From Marisa cornuarietis (Eukaryota > Mollusca > Gastropoda > Architaenioglossa > Ampullariidae): a stretch of DNA of 64,000 nt. Positions 1-10,845 of this stretch are shown piece by piece (within the stretch, counting starts at the first letter, position 1; each line of letters begins with the position of its first letter). The notes under the pieces were generated by a model that was not told the DNA's origin, made no database searches, and was given only the letters and a program-made list of their open reading frames with translations. Made by a program: the position numbers and the translations under genes. The DNA is taken from assembly GCA_004794655.1 (NCBI GenBank), contig SMMW01000001.1, positions 14,475,501 through 14,539,500 of the forward strand, written 5' to 3'.

Positions 1-1237
1 AAAAAATTAAAAACCTAGTTTTTAAAAAGGAAATGTAGACGAGGATACTAGGTACGCGAAGGACAAGTGAGAGTGGATTCATCTTCGCAAACGGGTGGTA
101 GAAAACTAATGGCGGAAGTGACCTTTGACAGAGATGAGAAGGACTAGGCGGATGACGAACGCGTAGACGTATAGTGATCAAGGAAAGGCTGCACAAGGGG
201 GGAAAAAAGCCGCAAACAACATCCGAAGTTGATTGCTCATTGGTCTACCGGTCACTGGACGGCGCCAGGATGTATCTGCGGCCTTGTTCGCCCGGATTTC
301 CTCGTCTGCGGCAGTCAGCCCCTCAAGTTCGCGTGGGTTACTGGCCCTCGGAGCAGGTATAATGGAAGGGATAGGCTGTCAGGCCAATATCGGACGACTG
401 ACAGCGAAACTCTTGCCTCAAAGGTTGGCCACAGAGCTGCAAGACTCAAACTTCTTTAGTGAAAGTCGTGGTCGATCTACAGCTGGGAACTTTGGACAAA
501 GGTGACCGAGTGCTGATGGTTCCCCCCCCCCTTCGGATGGAGGAGAACTTGTGCCGGGAGCGTTTTATTGGAGCGATGCAGCCTAGAGAGTTGGGGATGA
601 AAAAAAAGAGCGCTCGCACGTGCTTGTATAAGTGTGTGTGGGTGGGGGGAGGCGTGCATCCATTTACGAATGCACATGCTAATAGCTTAGGTACATGGAG
701 CTGGATAAAACAGGACCTCATTAAGGGTTCTATTGCAGTATCTGACATGTTTCTAAAAGACACGAATATCAACACGACATCAACGCGAATTTATTAGTCC
801 CAAAGAAATGTTATATAGGAACCTTACTTGAGCCTTCTGATTGGCCACCTGGCTCATGTGACTTAATCTCGTCTCCAGATAAGAGTCGTTGATGCTGATG
901 ACGTCTGCTGTGCTTCAATAACGTGAGATGGAACATTCACTTTGTATGAAACACGCAGGCTAATAAACTTTCTGGAAGACGCCAATAATCGTGCGGTGTA
1001 GATTGTCATTCTTAACGACAAACATCGATGTGCTAACCCTATATTGCTCAGCACAAAATCGCTGGAAATAGAGCATCAAGTGTCACAAAAACGTATTCCG
1101 GTGGTATTTGATGACAAAGAGGCACGAGAGATTTTATATTAATATTTTTCTCTTCATCACACCTGGATTTGTCGAGAAAACAGGAAGTGACGAACGTGAA
1201 GTATTTCTAAAAATAGCGTCGTCTGCATGAGCGAAAT
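1..1237. other. intergenic, no gene recognised
   Basis: No open frame here resembles a known domain. The stretch includes a poly-C run near 525 and moderately AT-rich sequence after 780. I see no inverted repeat, no RNA gene and no splice-flanked coding block. Confidence 0.5.
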
Positions 1238-1285
1238 TTGGAGAAAACAGATGCAATCCTCGGTAAAAGAAAACAGTCCAAGACA

Positions 1286-1650
1286 CAATGTGCTGTTGCT
1301 GAATATTCTCTTCGACACTCAGATGGAGTTCTTATTTATTGTCATTTCCTAAAGATAATGGCAGCAAACACCAGTGGATTCACTTTGTTCAGAGATGTGT
1401 ACATACAGATGTGTGCTTTGTTCAAACGTGCCCTGCGAACTTCGTCCCCACACCGAACTCAAGAATTTGCTCAAAACATTTCAAAATTGATTGTTATCCA
1501 GTCACTTACACAGTACAAGCAAATCTTGGACTTTCAGTAAACCGAAGAAATCTTATTCCTACAGCAGTGCTTACTACACAAAGGCACGAGATGTTCAAAC
1601 CAACGACGACTGCTGGTAAAAAGTTTAAACAAAGATCAATCACCAGATAG
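1286..1650 (+). pseudogene. THAP-type zinc-finger domain, frameshifted relic
   Basis: Two overlapping frames together read as one THAP (C2CH zinc finger, sequence-specific DNA-binding) domain. The first frame (from about 1289) gives CAVAEYSLRHSDGV followed by a YCHF stretch. The second (from about 1342) gives SFPKDNGSKHQWIHF, then RICSKHF, and ends near NLIPTAV. These match the family order: leading Cys, HxFPKD, an invariant Trp, the C-x2-H pair, and the closing AVPT-like motif. The frames join at HF/PKD only if one base is missing around 1345-1350. The second zinc Cys appears as Tyr (codon TAT), and no initiator Met precedes the first Cys. No other domain follows, and stops occur at 1648 and soon after. 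THAP domains occur in host transcription factors and in P-element-like transposases. I see no transposase core or terminal repeats, so the source is unclear. A sequencing error could explain the frameshift but not the lost Cys. Confidence 0.6.
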
Positions 1651-4600
1651 GCAACATCGACGGTTTCTACACCGTCTGGTCTACAAGTAACATCGTGACA
1701 GTGTCACAAACACATCATCAGTTGTATCCTTATCCAGTACAATGCTAAAAAACAATCAGTTTGGTATTCAAAACTTAAAAATTATACTTCTTTATTTCTT
1801 ATTCTTAGTTCTGTTGATCATGTTACGAGCTCACGCTGCCAGACAGTTAAACCATTCTCTTTCTATTGATTACAGTCGCAAAGATGGACGAGTGAAAAGA
1901 ACAAAAGAATAAATAAGCGAAAACATGAGTCAGCGAGCGAAATAACGAAAGAATAATGACAGTTTGTTTTAGGGGAGTAAACAGGTATATAGTTTAAGGT
2001 CTTGTTTTTAGGTGTCTTTGTCTTCACTAGCGTGAAATGGATAACAGATAAAATGATGAGGAAAACATTGCAAGCGTCGTAAATCAGGAGGCAGGGGTAA
2101 GATACCAAAGCTTCCGGAAAAGACATCGAGTAATTGTATTTCTGTCAGTCTTTCAAGGAGTCTACGATTTAGAACAAAGAAGGAAATGAATAAAGTTGAT
2201 GAGAACGATAGCTATGACGATGACTTTAATGACTGTGATGGTGATGGGGGTGACGATGACGACGACGACGATGATGATGTGGAGGAGGAGGAGGAAGAGG
2301 ATACGAAAGTTTTGTTTATTACTGGAAGCAAAGGTTAGCCTAGTTTTCAATATCTGTCCATGTCTTCACGCATCCTTGCGTGCCCTTGTATGTGTATTCC
2401 AGGGAGAAGAATTTTAAGATCTGGAACTGAATAAATGATGTCTCCATAAGGCTTAGATGAGGAAAGGAAGAAAGATTGGAGAGAGCGAGAGAGACTGCTT
2501 GGTCTCTTGAAAGAAGATTTCCAGATGTCATTGGCAGTCCCCCGTCGGCATGGGGTACTGCCAATGCGGGTAGTATAGGCTCGTTAAAACCCAATCTGCG
2601 AGAAAGGAAGTGTGGTTTGTAGGCTGTATTAGAGGACTGTTAATAAGGGCAAAAAACTTGATTTATCGGACACGGCACAGTGGTGAGCACATTAAAGAGA
2701 CACCCCTGGCTAGACTGAATGCGTGGATAATATAGCCTGTCACTTTTTTTTTAAAACTCTCGCACGCTGAGTACAGCTCTCGCGAGTGCGTCCGAGATTT
2801 CGGCCCTGCCTGGCTTGAAAAACCGCCCGGCAGGAAGTGACATGATTGATGAGCTGTTTGTTTTCATTCACGTGGCAGGTGTAGAAGATCGATAGAAGCG
2901 GAAGAAAAGAGAGAGAGAGGGAATGCGAGGTGCGGGTCGGTGGGGTGGGGTGGGGGATGGGGGTGGGAGAGGGGATGACTGCTGCTGGAACGTGACAGAG
3001 GAACTTTACGCCACACCAAAAACATATCTTGACACAGCAAGAACGGATCGGATTTTTTTTTTTGAGGGATGGGGGATGGAAGGGGCTGGGGGGGGCGGCG
3101 TATGCATTTCTAAGAGGACAGATGGCAGACGTGTGCGCAGGCTGTATACTGTGGAAGACATTGTAGACGCCTACTAATGGAGAAGACAACATCAAGACAG
3201 TTAAGTTACTTAAAAGATGAGGTTGATGTAGAAATAGTTCTAACCCTTTTGAGGCCGTTTCATAGGAGATAACAGAACTCGTGTGCTGTTATTGTGTAAA
3301 GATGACATTCATCATGATATGGAATTGATACATAGAGCATCGCCCAAGAGAGAGATGGAGATATGTTTGGAGATATGTAACGTGAACAAAGGCTTTGTTA
3401 CGGTTGAGGGGTGTGCTGGGGAGGCAAGGTTAAAAATGCCAATGATGGAATGCAAATCATACATTCCTTAATGGAAACAAACTAAAAATTCATGCAGTAC
3501 ATAACTGGACCAATACATTTCTTCTACTGTTTAGTCTAACCTTTAAAAAATATGCGTCAGTGGAGATTCGATGCACTTAAGGGACACAACCCAGACACAA
3601 TCCTCTTGAGGGACGAGAGTGAAGTGGCAGGGATGAACTTTGACTGTGACCCTCTGATTGAGTTGGCGGTAGGAGGTCACAGGCTTCTCGCCAACGGGTC
3701 GAAGAGTGCTTGTGGCGCCCTCTGGTTTGTTGGGTACTCCCTTGTCGGTGACATCCAAATAGCTAATCACCTACAAACACCAGCTGGGAGAACCTTCATT
3801 ACGGACACGCTTGAAAAGCAGAAACGAATCAGAAACCGGACTGTGACAGATGGGTTTAGGAAACAATCACCGGCCAGTTTGAAAGCCCCGAAGGAAGGCA
3901 GTTAGCGTGTATTCTATATGCTCATACAGATGCCGGGCGCCGGATGAAGAGGCGTGAGATACCCAGGGTGTTTTAGGGCAGCTGAATGATGGTGTCAATC
4001 GTCGTGTCCGATCAAGCAATATGATTTGTAAACATCGCCATGCACAGGTCAAGCTCAACGACACTGACATCACGATTGTCGTGGAGACGTTCATATCGTG
4101 GAGACCTCAGCCAGTGAGGGAGCATATGCTAATCTGTGTACAAACGTGACGTCACGATTTTGACCTCATTCTAGGTAGTGATGTTTGCATGTGTCAAGGA
4201 GAGGGATATTCACCCAGATTTGAGGAAAAAGTATCTTGCACTGAGCTTTACTGACTAATGAGAGAAAAATATACATCCCATGAGACCTGTAAAGTGTTTC
4301 CCTGGTTGATCTAGCGTTTGAGTCAAAACAAAAACTGTTCAACCTGCAACGCGTCCAATCGATTATGCATTGCAACACCCGGATATCATAAACCCTATCA
4401 GACTAAATGATTAACTTTCACACCACCAAGGCCACTTCCGCATGGCAAGCTGCTAACTTTTGGCGGTATTACAGTGTTGCGCGCATTCTCGCCGGGCAGA
4501 CTGATAAAACGGAGGCTGGAGTTTACAAGGAGCGGGGGGGGGGGAGGAGATGGTGCGAGGCCGGCGGTGGCAGAAAGCCTTATAAAGCGGATGTGATGAA

Positions 4601-6354
4601 GACCAGCTTATCGCTTGTCGGTTCTGGAATTTCAGACCAACATGTTGCAGTCAGAACACGTTATTGTTTTACTGGACGTGTGCGACCTCCAACCACAGTG
4701 GTGGCAAAGAGAGGAATGCGTTCGTAATATCAAAGGATGTGGTGGTTGTCGGGGTGTGGGGGGTGGGTGGGAGGTGAGGAAGTCTGAAGCAAAGGAAATT
4801 GGACTTCGAGTCTAACAAGGAGTCAGATAAGCCATCCGCTCCTTCTTTTACAATACACGATTCTTCTTTTTTTTTCTCTGTCTCTTTCTTCTTTGTTTCC
4901 CTCCCAACCTTTCATGTTCTGTCTGCAAGCGGAAGCTCTCTCATCTCTTTCATCCCCCTCTCAGCGCTGTGTGTGTGTGTGTGTGTGTTTTCTCACGTAT
5001 ATAAGCTAGAAAGCACATTCGTTCGACTCTTCCTCCCACCTAGCCACTTTCAAAGCAAGAGACTTAGAAGTCTCTAACAGATCCGTTGCCTGTCTGGCAT
5101 TTAAAAGGCTTAATTGTAGGGCTGCCAGAAGTGTCCAGCAACTGCCACGTTGTGAAGTTTGGTAGAGAGGGGTGGAGGGAACCTTTGTGGGTGAGTCAAG
5201 AAAAGTGTCGCGGTTATGTGGAAATAATTATGAGAAATTGGCGGCGGGAGCAACTGGAGCTGTCGCAATTTCGAGTGAAAAAATCCCATTGCGCCTGACT
5301 GGGATCTTACCAAGGTATCGGCTACTGTTTCATTATGCTTTTGTGCGCCGACCGATGAGGCATGCACGTTGCGCGCAAATGAAGGATGTTGAATTTCCGA
5401 CCGCTTAGAAAGTTGGGATTGTGCATGAAATCGAGACAGCTTCCACGCTGCATGACTACAGCGTCAAGGGAGAAGGAGAGATTGGAGGGGGGGAGAAGGA
5501 ATGAAATGGGGGGAGCAGGGAAGGGAGAGAATTGCTAGTGCTACGGGTCGAAGAGGGAGAAAAAAAAATTGGAAGGATTTTGACGTTGTTGCGTAGGAAA
5601 ACTTACAGGCACAGGCAATATATTAAACATGAGCGTTTTGTTCATTTGACAGCCCGGTGAAAGGACTTGGGGAAATCAAACATGAGAAATGAGAAGTGTC
5701 ATCCCGTGGTCTGCGCACCCTCCGAGCGTGGGATCGTTTGTCCCCTCCCTCCCTTTTCTCTCCCTCCACAAGCCCTTGGCTCTGAAAACCTATACCCCTC
5801 GCCTCCCTGCGATCGGGGGGGATTTGGCAGCTCCATTGCCGTTTTGCACATGCGCAGTGGCTTGTGACAGTGTTAGTTTTGTTGAGGATTTACTGGTCAC
5901 ACATGGCAAAGAGTCCCACGCGGCAGGCCGCATGTCCGACAAACTGCAGGATTATGGAAATCGGGTGGCAGGTATTCTGTGGGATTCATTGACGACGGAG
6001 GAAGGGTGTGTGGCATGTGAGGAGGAGAAGCTGACGTGCGGAAGGAAACTCAAGGAGGAGACTAGCGACTGCAGCCACACGCCCTGCTGTGCGCATGCGC
6101 AGTGCAAGAGGATCTTGGACGTCAGCGCGCGAGCACGTGGGAATGGAAGAGAGAGCCGTTGTAGAATGACAAACGTGGAGACTCTCGCAAACGATCGCAC
6201 ACTACTATGGGCGCACACGCACGCTGTCACACGAACCCACACATGCATTCACACAGAAGTACAGGCTGTATTTTTCTGTATTTTCTTATTTTCATGTTGT
6301 TGCTTTTTTCCTTCACAGTACCTGCCTGCTCTATTTCTCTCTCCCTCCTCTCTT
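1651..6354. other. intergenic, no gene recognised
   Basis: The stretch contains a GAC/GAT-rich simple repeat at about 2215-2300, GGGT/G-rich tracts near 2930-3100, and short GT and pyrimidine tracts near 4860-4990. The longest open frame of the whole window, 257 codons from the ATG at 5689, begins here. It shows no domain and ends in low-complexity pyrimidine-rich sequence, so it is not called a gene. Confidence 0.45.
2530..2565. repeat. short perfect-stem hairpin
   Basis: ATTGGCAGT followed by a C run pairs with a G run followed by ACTGCCAAT. The stem is about 13 bp with one bulged base, around a loop of about 9 bases. There is no U-tract and no coding context. It could be a transposon footprint or chance. 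Confidence 0.5.
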
Positions 6355-6520
6355 CTTTTGTCTCATACACTCAGCGCCCTTAGCTGTGACACGTACACAT
6401 GTAAATGTATTGAATTAAGTATGTTCTTCCACAACCTGTTGCCGATATGCAAACAGGTATAAGCAAGTAAATCATCGTGCTACGGTGATGATGGGGTATA
6501 GGATTGGAATAAATAAGCCT
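6355..6520 (+). repeat. diverged direct repeat, copy 1
   Basis: The segment around 6407-6485 (TGTATTGAA, then CACAACCTGTTGCC, then AAGCAAGTAAATCATC) recurs at 7538-7605 in the same orientation. Weaker similarity extends upstream (TTTGTCTCA, then TGACACG). This is an old local duplication or two copies of an interspersed repeat. Confidence 0.6.
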
Positions 6521-6733
6521 TTACTGCCCACCCAAAATTTTAAAAAAATTTAAAAAGCACTCGATGCACGTAAAGAAAGCTTGCCTTGGAGACATGTTCG
6601 CACTATTGTAACTATGCAACTCTTTCCACCAGGTTGTTGTCATGGGGACTTGGCAGGTAGAAATCCTCTGCACATCAGAAACAAAAAGCAAGTAAGATCA
6701 CAAGTCTAGTAGTTTACCAATTACTCCAGCTCA

Positions 6734-6738
<5 letters not shown>

Positions 6739-6773
<35 letters not shown>
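6739..6773. repeat. (AC)n microsatellite
   Basis: An uninterrupted AC dinucleotide run of about 35 bp. A second GT/AC-rich patch lies at about 6860-6880. Confidence 0.95.
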
Positions 6774-6775
<2 letters not shown>

Positions 6776-7479
6776 TATACATGCAGTACATGAGCAAGAC
6801 ATAATTGGACAGCTGTCTTCACCAATGATGCTACATGTGTATGTGTCGTGCTATCGCGTGTGAAGTATGTGTGTGTGTGTGCAAAGCTGTTAATATGTGC
6901 ACTTGTGCACCCATGCTCACGTGGGTGTATCTTCATATACATACATAGAAATTTATGTATAGATGTGGATAATTAAGGAGGAGACATTTATTAGCTTAAG
7001 GCCTAATCATCTTGCTCAAGAATCTATGAGAACATGCTGAACAATCTCAATTTGTTAATGTAGCAGCAATAGAAATAGTCAATGGTTATATTCGCTGTTA
7101 CTGTTAATATGTTAATGTGTGTGTGTGGGGGGGGAGGAAGATAGAGGTGAGTATATAGTCACATTTTAATACTACTTGAACACTTTTGGAAATCCCTTGT
7201 CTTGGGGGCTATGAATAATGTGAATTACAGTGTACTCGATCTCTCTTTCTCTCCCAACCTCTCTCTCTCTCCCCTCTCTTATGGATCAAAAATTTTCATC
7301 CCTGTCAGTTCTGACATCGACCCCCATCTTTGTACATATCCTTCTTTTTGTCCTCTGGGATTGTAATTCTTTTGTTTTGTAATAATATTTTTTTAATTTT
7401 TTCTACTCAGATCGAGGGCTAGATATAAAAAGCATAACTTTTGCTTATTGTATTTCCATCGTAAATAATGATTTGTCAT

Positions 7480-7640
7480 TTGTCTCACACTCTTAAGTAC
7501 TTACTGCCTTACTGACACGCACAAACTATTCTTTAGTGTATTGAAATATATTCTTCTACAACCTGTTGCCAATATGCAGTCAGTCAAAGCAAGTAAATCA
7601 TCTTGGTTGTCGTAACTGTTGATGGTATTTATAGCCCCCT
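7480..7640 (+). repeat. diverged direct repeat, copy 2
   Basis: This is the second copy of the 6.4-kb segment and shares TGTATTGAA, ACAACCTGTTGCCAATATGC and AAGCAAGTAAATCATC. The region after each copy (about 6630 and 7745) also shares GTTGTTGxCATGG, so the duplicated unit may be larger than the conserved core. Confidence 0.6.
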
Positions 7641-9421
7641 TTCATTCACCAAAAAAGAAAAATATTTATATACGACGGAAGCCTCTCTCAGTAACATATG
7701 CATTGGTCTTTCGAGCTTGAAACTTCGCGACCCTTTGCACGTGGATGTTGTTGCCATGGTGACGGTGAGTGCTGTGGTAGACAACTGGCGAGCAATACTG
7801 GCCAGCCACAGGGTTATAAATGTACCCGCAATTCCTTGTAAGCAAATTTAATAGTTGTTGTTGTTGTTGATGGAGGACTGATGGTTGTACTGGTGGGAGC
7901 AGTTGCTGCTGTATTAGAAAAAAAGAACAGCAGCAGGTTATAGTTACTTATTTAAGACAATTTGCATGTTTACATGTTTCGTTTTGACATAAGCATGTGG
8001 AGGGGAGTTGGGAATTGAGGAAGGGAAGACGAAGATAAAAGAGTGAAGCAGGACCATTCGTTGAATCCACAACACGTTCGCAAAGTCAGTCTCTTCTCCT
8101 GGGTTTTTCCTTAGCATTCATAGACACGGGCTTACTTGGCCGTATCAGCGACCTAATCTATCGGCCTCCTTCGTCACGGTCTGCTGACCATTTTTTAAAC
8201 TGGGTTTTGTTTTGTTTTGCTTCCAGTCTCAGAGGCTCGATATTACCTATGCGATATGGCTCCATCTGGTCAGACAAGCAGGTGCTCCTCCCAGCAGACT
8301 TTGTTTATAAGACCGGAGGACCCGGGAGCCACCTGTAGGGCCGTAGGATGGGTAAAGCAGATATCTCCACGCTGTCGCAGTGAGCGGATATCAGAGCAAG
8401 AGTTGGAACCTTACTACACAATGATTAATACTTGAAACATCATCTCCATCTTGTTGTGCCTTATGATGCACAATGCCTGTGATACAGCATTTGGTTGTTA
8501 GTTTATTTAATGCACTGGAATGTTTTACATGGGTTAGATAGTATAGCTATGTGTGTATTTGCGCGTGTGTGTTGAATAAGAAAAAGAGCATTTTCACTTC
8601 TGAACTTTCAAAAGCAAAATTTTCTTATTCATCCTCCAGTACCTGCCGTGATATCTTGGCTGGTTTTTATAGCTGTTTTTATTCTTCGATTGCCTCAAGC
8701 GAAAGTAACCTGTCCTGCCGTGAACATCCCGACTCCACCAACCTTATGATTCTGTCCATTGAAGTGGCTTCGCACCTTCGTCGCGTAGCATCAGTCGAGT
8801 GCTTGGCTCGGACACTAATCACATTAAGTCGTGGCACGTGTTCGCAGTGGCAGCGGACCCCAGTGCCGCGTGGGAATCAGAAGGGCCAGTGGTGTCTCGA
8901 GTTTCGACTAGTCAGGGTCAGAGTGCGCCCCCTAGCGGTAACCAATGCCAGTCGCAAGGACCTCAACTTTTGAGGGTCATACATTGATCCGGAACATTTC
9001 GCAGTCATTTTTGTTAAAGCTGGTTTTAGTAGCATTCAAGATCCGTGTTCGCCTCATCCCATCTTCCAACAGTTGTCTGAGCTGTGAAGGAGTTGCTGTT
9101 CCTTTGCGGAAGCCTTTACGACAGAATGTGTACCCCCGGGGCGCATGAGGTCGATGGCATGCAGTACTTGGGTAGAAGAATCTGGAACGTGACTCTATGA
9201 AAGCTTCTCGATGTTGCACTACTTCCACACGGCGCAGTCTTTTATTCATACCGACGGGTGAGTGCCTACCCAGCATGCTTCGTGTGGCGGTCCTGCTGAT
9301 AGTATTGTCGCGCGCTAGGCAACCACCAACTTTAGCTTCAGAAAAATAACTAGGAGATTTTCTTTTTCCAGCGGATGATACAAGCTAGAGCTCTACAAAC
9401 ATCTTATTTCCTGACTGTTTC

Positions 9422-9452
<31 letters not shown>

Positions 9453-9575
9453 CATTTATTTATTTCCTGTGTTCCCTTTGTCAACCGATTATTGCAGTGG
9501 TTGTGCGTGATGTTCAAGAACACTTGCTTCTGTGGTTTCGATAAACTATTTCGTTCAGTTCGTATGCCAAGTATA
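7641..9575. other. intergenic, no gene recognised
   Basis: Mixed unique-looking sequence with a (TA)n run at about 9425-9451. No open frame here shows a recognisable domain or a plausible splice-flanked exon. Confidence 0.45.
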
Positions 9576-9695
9576 TTCATCATTAATTAATGGAAGTGCC
9601 TTCATCATTGGTTGATGTAGGTGCATTCGTCATTACTTGATGGACGGATATTCATTATTAATTGATGGAAGTGTATTCATCATTGGTGGAATTGG
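9576..9695 (+). repeat. 25-bp tandem repeat, about 4.7 copies
   Basis: Units start at 9576, 9601, 9626, 9651 and 9676, each exactly 25 bp. Each follows the pattern TTCATCATTNNTTGATGGA plus a variable tail. Copies are diverged at several positions but keep the period, so this is an old small minisatellite. Confidence 0.85.
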
Positions 9696-10204
9696 CAGTC
9701 AGCACCCCGGCATCTCCCTCTGCCCCTGGAGGTGTCTTCGTCAGCTCCGCTTTTATCCCCCCCCCTACCTCCACTCTCCACTCCGATCCAGTTCATTGCC
9801 CAAATTATCATATGCCATCCCGATTTGAGTGGTCATCTGAGCATGTGGCCATGTCGATATGTCCGTGTGATTGAGATATCCTGGGACGCCCGCCACCCGT
9901 CCTCGCTGTACGCCATTGTGACTTGTCTGGTTGGGTTTGGTTGCAAGGCTCCGTCCAGGGCTTCAAGAAAGAACTGTTTTCTCTCTTCTTGCATGTCTCC
10001 TCATCCCACGGGCGGGGGAAGTGTAGAAGGGATGCGAACATGACGGCTTTGTCCTGATCCATTTTGGGAATGTGCCGTCATTCTTCTTAATGCGTTGGCA
10101 TTTCTCAAGCCTTGCCGGTTCCTGGAAAGGAAAAAAAGTCAATAAATAAATAGCAAAGTTGACAAAGCGTGTAGGAAAATCTGTAAAGTCCACAAGAAGG
10201 ATGA

Positions 10205-10420
10205 ATTGGAAAAGGAAATAGTACATAGCGATAGATAATGTCGATAAATAAAGAGATTGATAATGTCCAAACCTAGGAGATATATACATAAAGTCCATTC
10301 ATAGAAGTAGATAATATCTATATATATAATTTTATAGTGAGAGATAGATAAAGGGGTGATATAGATATATATCCATATATATATATAGAGAGAGAGATTG
10401 ATCATGACAAAACATAGTCC
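10205..10420. repeat. degenerate AT-rich tandem repeat, left block
   Basis: Loosely repeated GATAGATAATGTC / GATTGATAATGTCCAAAC / ATAGAGAGA motifs at a spacing of about 25-35 bp. The same motifs resume at about 10730. Confidence 0.6.
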
Positions 10421-10729
10421 ACACAATGCTAGTCCTTTTTCACACCCTTCCCCCTTTTCCACTTATTGCTACTTCCCTGCTCGTCTTCCTTTTCCTAAAT
10501 CATGATGCTATCAGTCCTTCTTACTTGAATCCTCTTTAGGTGTTTAGATTTGTCCCTTATTCGTCATCAGTACTGTTGTTTATCCTTCTGTCGTTCATAT
10601 GTTGTTGCTTGTTCTTCTGTCCCTCCTATGTTGTTATTCGTAAGCGCTAAAAGCATACTCCATAGGACTGTGAGTAATCACTATATAAATTTTGCATTCA
10701 TTATCATTATAAATAACGTGGATCTAGAT

Positions 10730-10845
10730 ATATAGATATTGATAATGTCGAAACATAGAGATAGTGTCCTTACATAGAGGTGGAAAATGTCGAGATGCAG
10801 AGATGATTTCGATCCACAACATAGATAATGTTTAAATAGTACATA
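10730..10845. repeat. degenerate AT-rich tandem repeat, right block
   Basis: Motifs such as GATATTGATAATGTCGAAAC and ACATAGAGATAGTGTC match the block at 10205-10420. The roughly 310 bp between the blocks lack the motif, so this looks like one tandem array interrupted by unrelated DNA. Confidence 0.6.

Noticed and set aside
3552..3905. 117-codon frame of unremarkable composition
   Set aside because: No domain, no splice-flanked neighbours and no start context. Not distinguishable from chance.
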